From: Candidatus Zophobacter franzmannii
Lineage (GTDB): Bacteria; Cloacimonadota; Cloacimonadia; Cloacimonadales; JAFGVF01
Assembly: GCA_030765245.1 (NCBI GenBank)
Contig: JAVCCX010000126.1
Span: forward strand, 1-6,219
Reading direction: 5' to 3'
DNA: 6,219 nt
Part shown: positions 4,350 through 6,219 of the stretch, piece by piece
Position numbering within the stretch: position 1 is the first letter of the stretch
Layout: each line of letters opens with the position of its first letter
Position numbers and translations under genes: made by a program
The notes under the pieces: generated by a model
Told to the model about the DNA's origin: nothing
Database searches by the model: none
What the model saw: the letters and a program-made list of their open reading frames with translations, nothing else

Positions 4350-6219
4350 ATGGATTTCAGGATGAAAAAAGCGTTTATCCTGATAGTATTTATAATACTG
4401 TTTTCGCTACTTTCAGCTGCAGGTGAACTAGTGTATGATATTCGTGTTGAAGGCAATACGAATGTTGATGCTTCTCTTATACTAAGTGCATCCAGCATAA
4501 AAATTGGATCACCTTTGAAAGGTGACGATGCTCAGAAGACTATAAAGAATTTGTACAACCTGAAGGTATTTGAGGATGTAAGAATTGAGTCTCAACCTAA
4601 ACAATCGGGTATTGAAATAATAATATCTGTTAGAGAGCATCCTGTTGTTACAAAGATAAACTTTAAGGGCAACAAAGCTCTATCAACCAAAGAGGTTGAA
4701 GAGATTATCAACATTAGAAAAGGTAGCTATTGGTCTCAAAACCTTAAACTTGGTAATACCGAGAAACTTAAGGTTAAATATCAAGAGAAAGGTTACCTAA
4801 ATGCTGAGATAGACTACATCTCTAAAGAATCAGATGACAATACTACAATTCTTACTTTGGTCTTCAATGAAGGGCGTAAAGTCAAGATCAAGAAGATAAA
4901 CATTGTTGGTAATGATGAGGTCCCTGAAAAGAAGATTCTTAGAAAAATGAAAACTAAGCGAGCAAGTTTGTTGCGCTCGGGTAAATATGAGGAATTGAAG
5001 TATAGGGACGATTTGAAAATTATCATAGCATACTATAACAAATTAGGTTATATAGATGCTCGTATTGTATCAGAAAAAGTTGAGAAGATTGACGAGCGCT
5101 TTTTAGCTATTACTATCAAAGTAAATGAAGGAATTAAATATAACTTCGGATCAGTCACAGTAAAGGGTAATGACCGTTTTACAAGTGAATCAATTTTAGA
5201 AAAATTCACGCTCAAGGTTGGCGAACCTTTCGATATGGAGAAGTTTGACCGAGAGCTGTATGCAATTTCCTCAATGTATTATGAAGAGGGTTACATCTAC
5301 TCACAATTCGACCATATACTTGAGAAAGCCGGAAACAGTGTAAACATTAAATTAGATGTTACTGAGAACAATAGGGCTAAAGTTAGAAAAATCGCAATCC
5401 AAGGTAATACACGGACAAAGGAGAAGGTTATCCGCCGTCAGTTAAGTATTGCACCTGGTGATTACTTTAAACAATCTAAGGTAATTCGCTCTCAGCCAAA
5501 TATCTATAATATGGGCTTCTTTGAACCGGATATAAGACCGGATTATAAACCTATTAATAAAGATGGAGACATCGATCTGATATTTAAAGTCAGAGATACC
5601 ACTTCAGGTACCATTAATGGTGGTGTAGGTTACAATAGTCAGGATAGTTTTGTGGGGCAGTTATCATTGTCTCATAACAACTTGTTTGGAAACTATTGGA
5701 GCACATCATTCAATTGGGAGTTTGGTGGCAGTTCTCAGAACTTTAGCTGGGATTTCACAAATCCTTATTTATGGGATACAAACACACTCTTTGGTTACAA
5801 CATCTTTTTTGTAGAGAAAGAGTATCCTGATAGCTACTATGAAGTATCAACTCGTGGTGGTTCACTTCGTCTTGGTCGTCCAATCTACTTCCTTAACAGA
5901 AGTAAACTTGTTGGAAGATACTCCTTCTATGCAAAAAAATACAATATACCAGATGATAATATAGAAGATGTTTACGAAGAAGCAGATCAAAATGAAACAC
6001 TAATTGATCTTTATGAAAAGGGTTGGAACTATACTAGTTCAGTTTCCTTCACTTTCACAAGGGATACAAGAGATAATATCTTTTTCCCTCGCAAAGGATC
6101 GCAGATAACTTTCTACAATGAAATTGCAGGTGGACCATTCCTTGGAGATTCAGATTTTTATAAACAAATAACCCAGGTAAACTGGTATATAGAGATGTTC
6201 GCAAATATTGTACTTCGCA
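4350..6219 (+). CDS. bamA: Outer-membrane protein assembly factor BamA (Omp85), 3' partial
   Basis: The frame is open from the ATG at 4350 through the window end (623 residues seen). BamA is the central outer-membrane insertase that folds beta-barrel proteins. A signal peptide spans about residues 1-24 (FRMKK, hydrophobic core, LLSAAG). Five POTRA domains follow at about 27-96, 97-176, 177-261, 262-341 and 342-417. Each has a V.GN-type strand (VEGN, FKGN, IVGN, VKGN, IQGN) and a G(Y/F) or equivalent turn, and POTRA5 carries the typical NTRTKEKVIRRQL. The barrel begins near 418 (GTINGGVGYNSQDSF) and includes the family motif TFTRDTRDNIFFPRKGS. Full BamA proteins are roughly 750-850 residues, so the last barrel strands and the conserved VRGF loop lie outside the window. 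Five POTRAs argue for BamA over TamA (three) or two-partner secretion transporters (two). The gene is divergent from mgsA. Confidence 0.93.
   Translation, partial: MDFRMKKAFILIVFIILFSLLSAAGELVYDIRVEGNTNVDASLILSASSIKIGSPLKGDDAQKTIKNLYNLKVFEDVRIESQPKQSGIEIIISVREHPVVTKINFKGNKALSTKEVEEIINIRKGSYWSQNLKLGNTEKLKVKYQEKGYLNAEIDYISKESDDNTTILTLVFNEGRKVKIKKINIVGNDEVPEKKILRKMKTKRASLLRSGKYEELKYRDDLKIIIAYYNKLGYIDARIVSEKVEKIDERFLAITIKVNEGIKYNFGSVTVKGNDRFTSESILEKFTLKVGEPFDMEKFDRELYAISSMYYEEGYIYSQFDHILEKAGNSVNIKLDVTENNRAKVRKIAIQGNTRTKEKVIRRQLSIAPGDYFKQSKVIRSQPNIYNMGFFEPDIRPDYKPINKDGDIDLIFKVRDTTSGTINGGVGYNSQDSFVGQLSLSHNNLFGNYWSTSFNWEFGGSSQNFSWDFTNPYLWDTNTLFGYNIFFVEKEYPDSYYEVSTRGGSLRLGRPIYFLNRSKLVGRYSFYAKKYNIPDDNIEDVYEEADQNETLIDLYEKGWNYTSSVSFTFTRDTRDNIFFPRKGSQITFYNEIAGGPFLGDSDFYKQITQVNWYIEMFANIVLR

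Noticed and set aside
4298..5026. Short minus-strand open frames inside bamA
   Set aside because: They lie opposite conserved POTRA coding sequence and carry no family features.
1..6219. CRISPR arrays, insertion sequences, tRNA or rRNA genes, riboswitches
   Set aside because: No regularly spaced repeats, transposase motifs, cloverleaf or known aptamer patterns were seen on either strand.

Overview
The window is AT-rich (clearly under 50% GC by eye). It uses Shine-Dalgarno ribosome binding sites and the standard code, and it carries an Omp85/BamA-type outer-membrane assembly gene, so the source is a diderm (Gram-negative-type) bacterium. The long-insert style of the SUMF1/FGE-like domain, the low GC and the divergent methylglyoxal synthase suggest a non-proteobacterial, FCB-like or candidate-phylum lineage such as Cloacimonadota. 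That placement is an impression from sequence style and is not proven.

Layout, left to right. (1) The 3' end of a non-catalytic formylglycine-generating-enzyme-like (SUMF1-fold) protein, cut by the window start and closed by a strong intrinsic terminator. (2) A DUF975-type polytopic membrane protein whose ribosome binding site lies only a few bases after that terminator. (3) A tight three-gene plus-strand cluster: an ECF-like sigma-70 family factor, a small single-pass membrane protein that looks like its anti-sigma partner, and a secreted protein with three PDZ domains and no protease domain. The first two genes overlap by 8 bp and the third follows after 10 bp. (4) A terminator that the PDZ gene shares with a convergent minus-strand methylglyoxal synthase gene (mgsA). 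(5) A 179-bp divergent intergenic region with a perfect TATAAT box for mgsA. (6) A bamA gene with signal peptide, five POTRA domains and the first part of the beta-barrel, cut by the window end.

How the genes may work together. The sigma/anti-sigma/PDZ cluster has the architecture expected of an envelope-stress switch: a cytoplasmic sigma factor, a membrane tether with an extracytoplasmic tail, and an extracytoplasmic PDZ protein that could bind C-termini of misfolded outer-membrane proteins. Its closeness to bamA, the insertase for those proteins, fits this idea. The link is an inference from gene order and domain content. mgsA is a metabolic gene (triose-phosphate overflow to methylglyoxal) with no obvious tie to the cluster. 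No mobile elements, CRISPR arrays, tRNA or rRNA genes were seen, and no gene-free stretch exceeds 180 bp.
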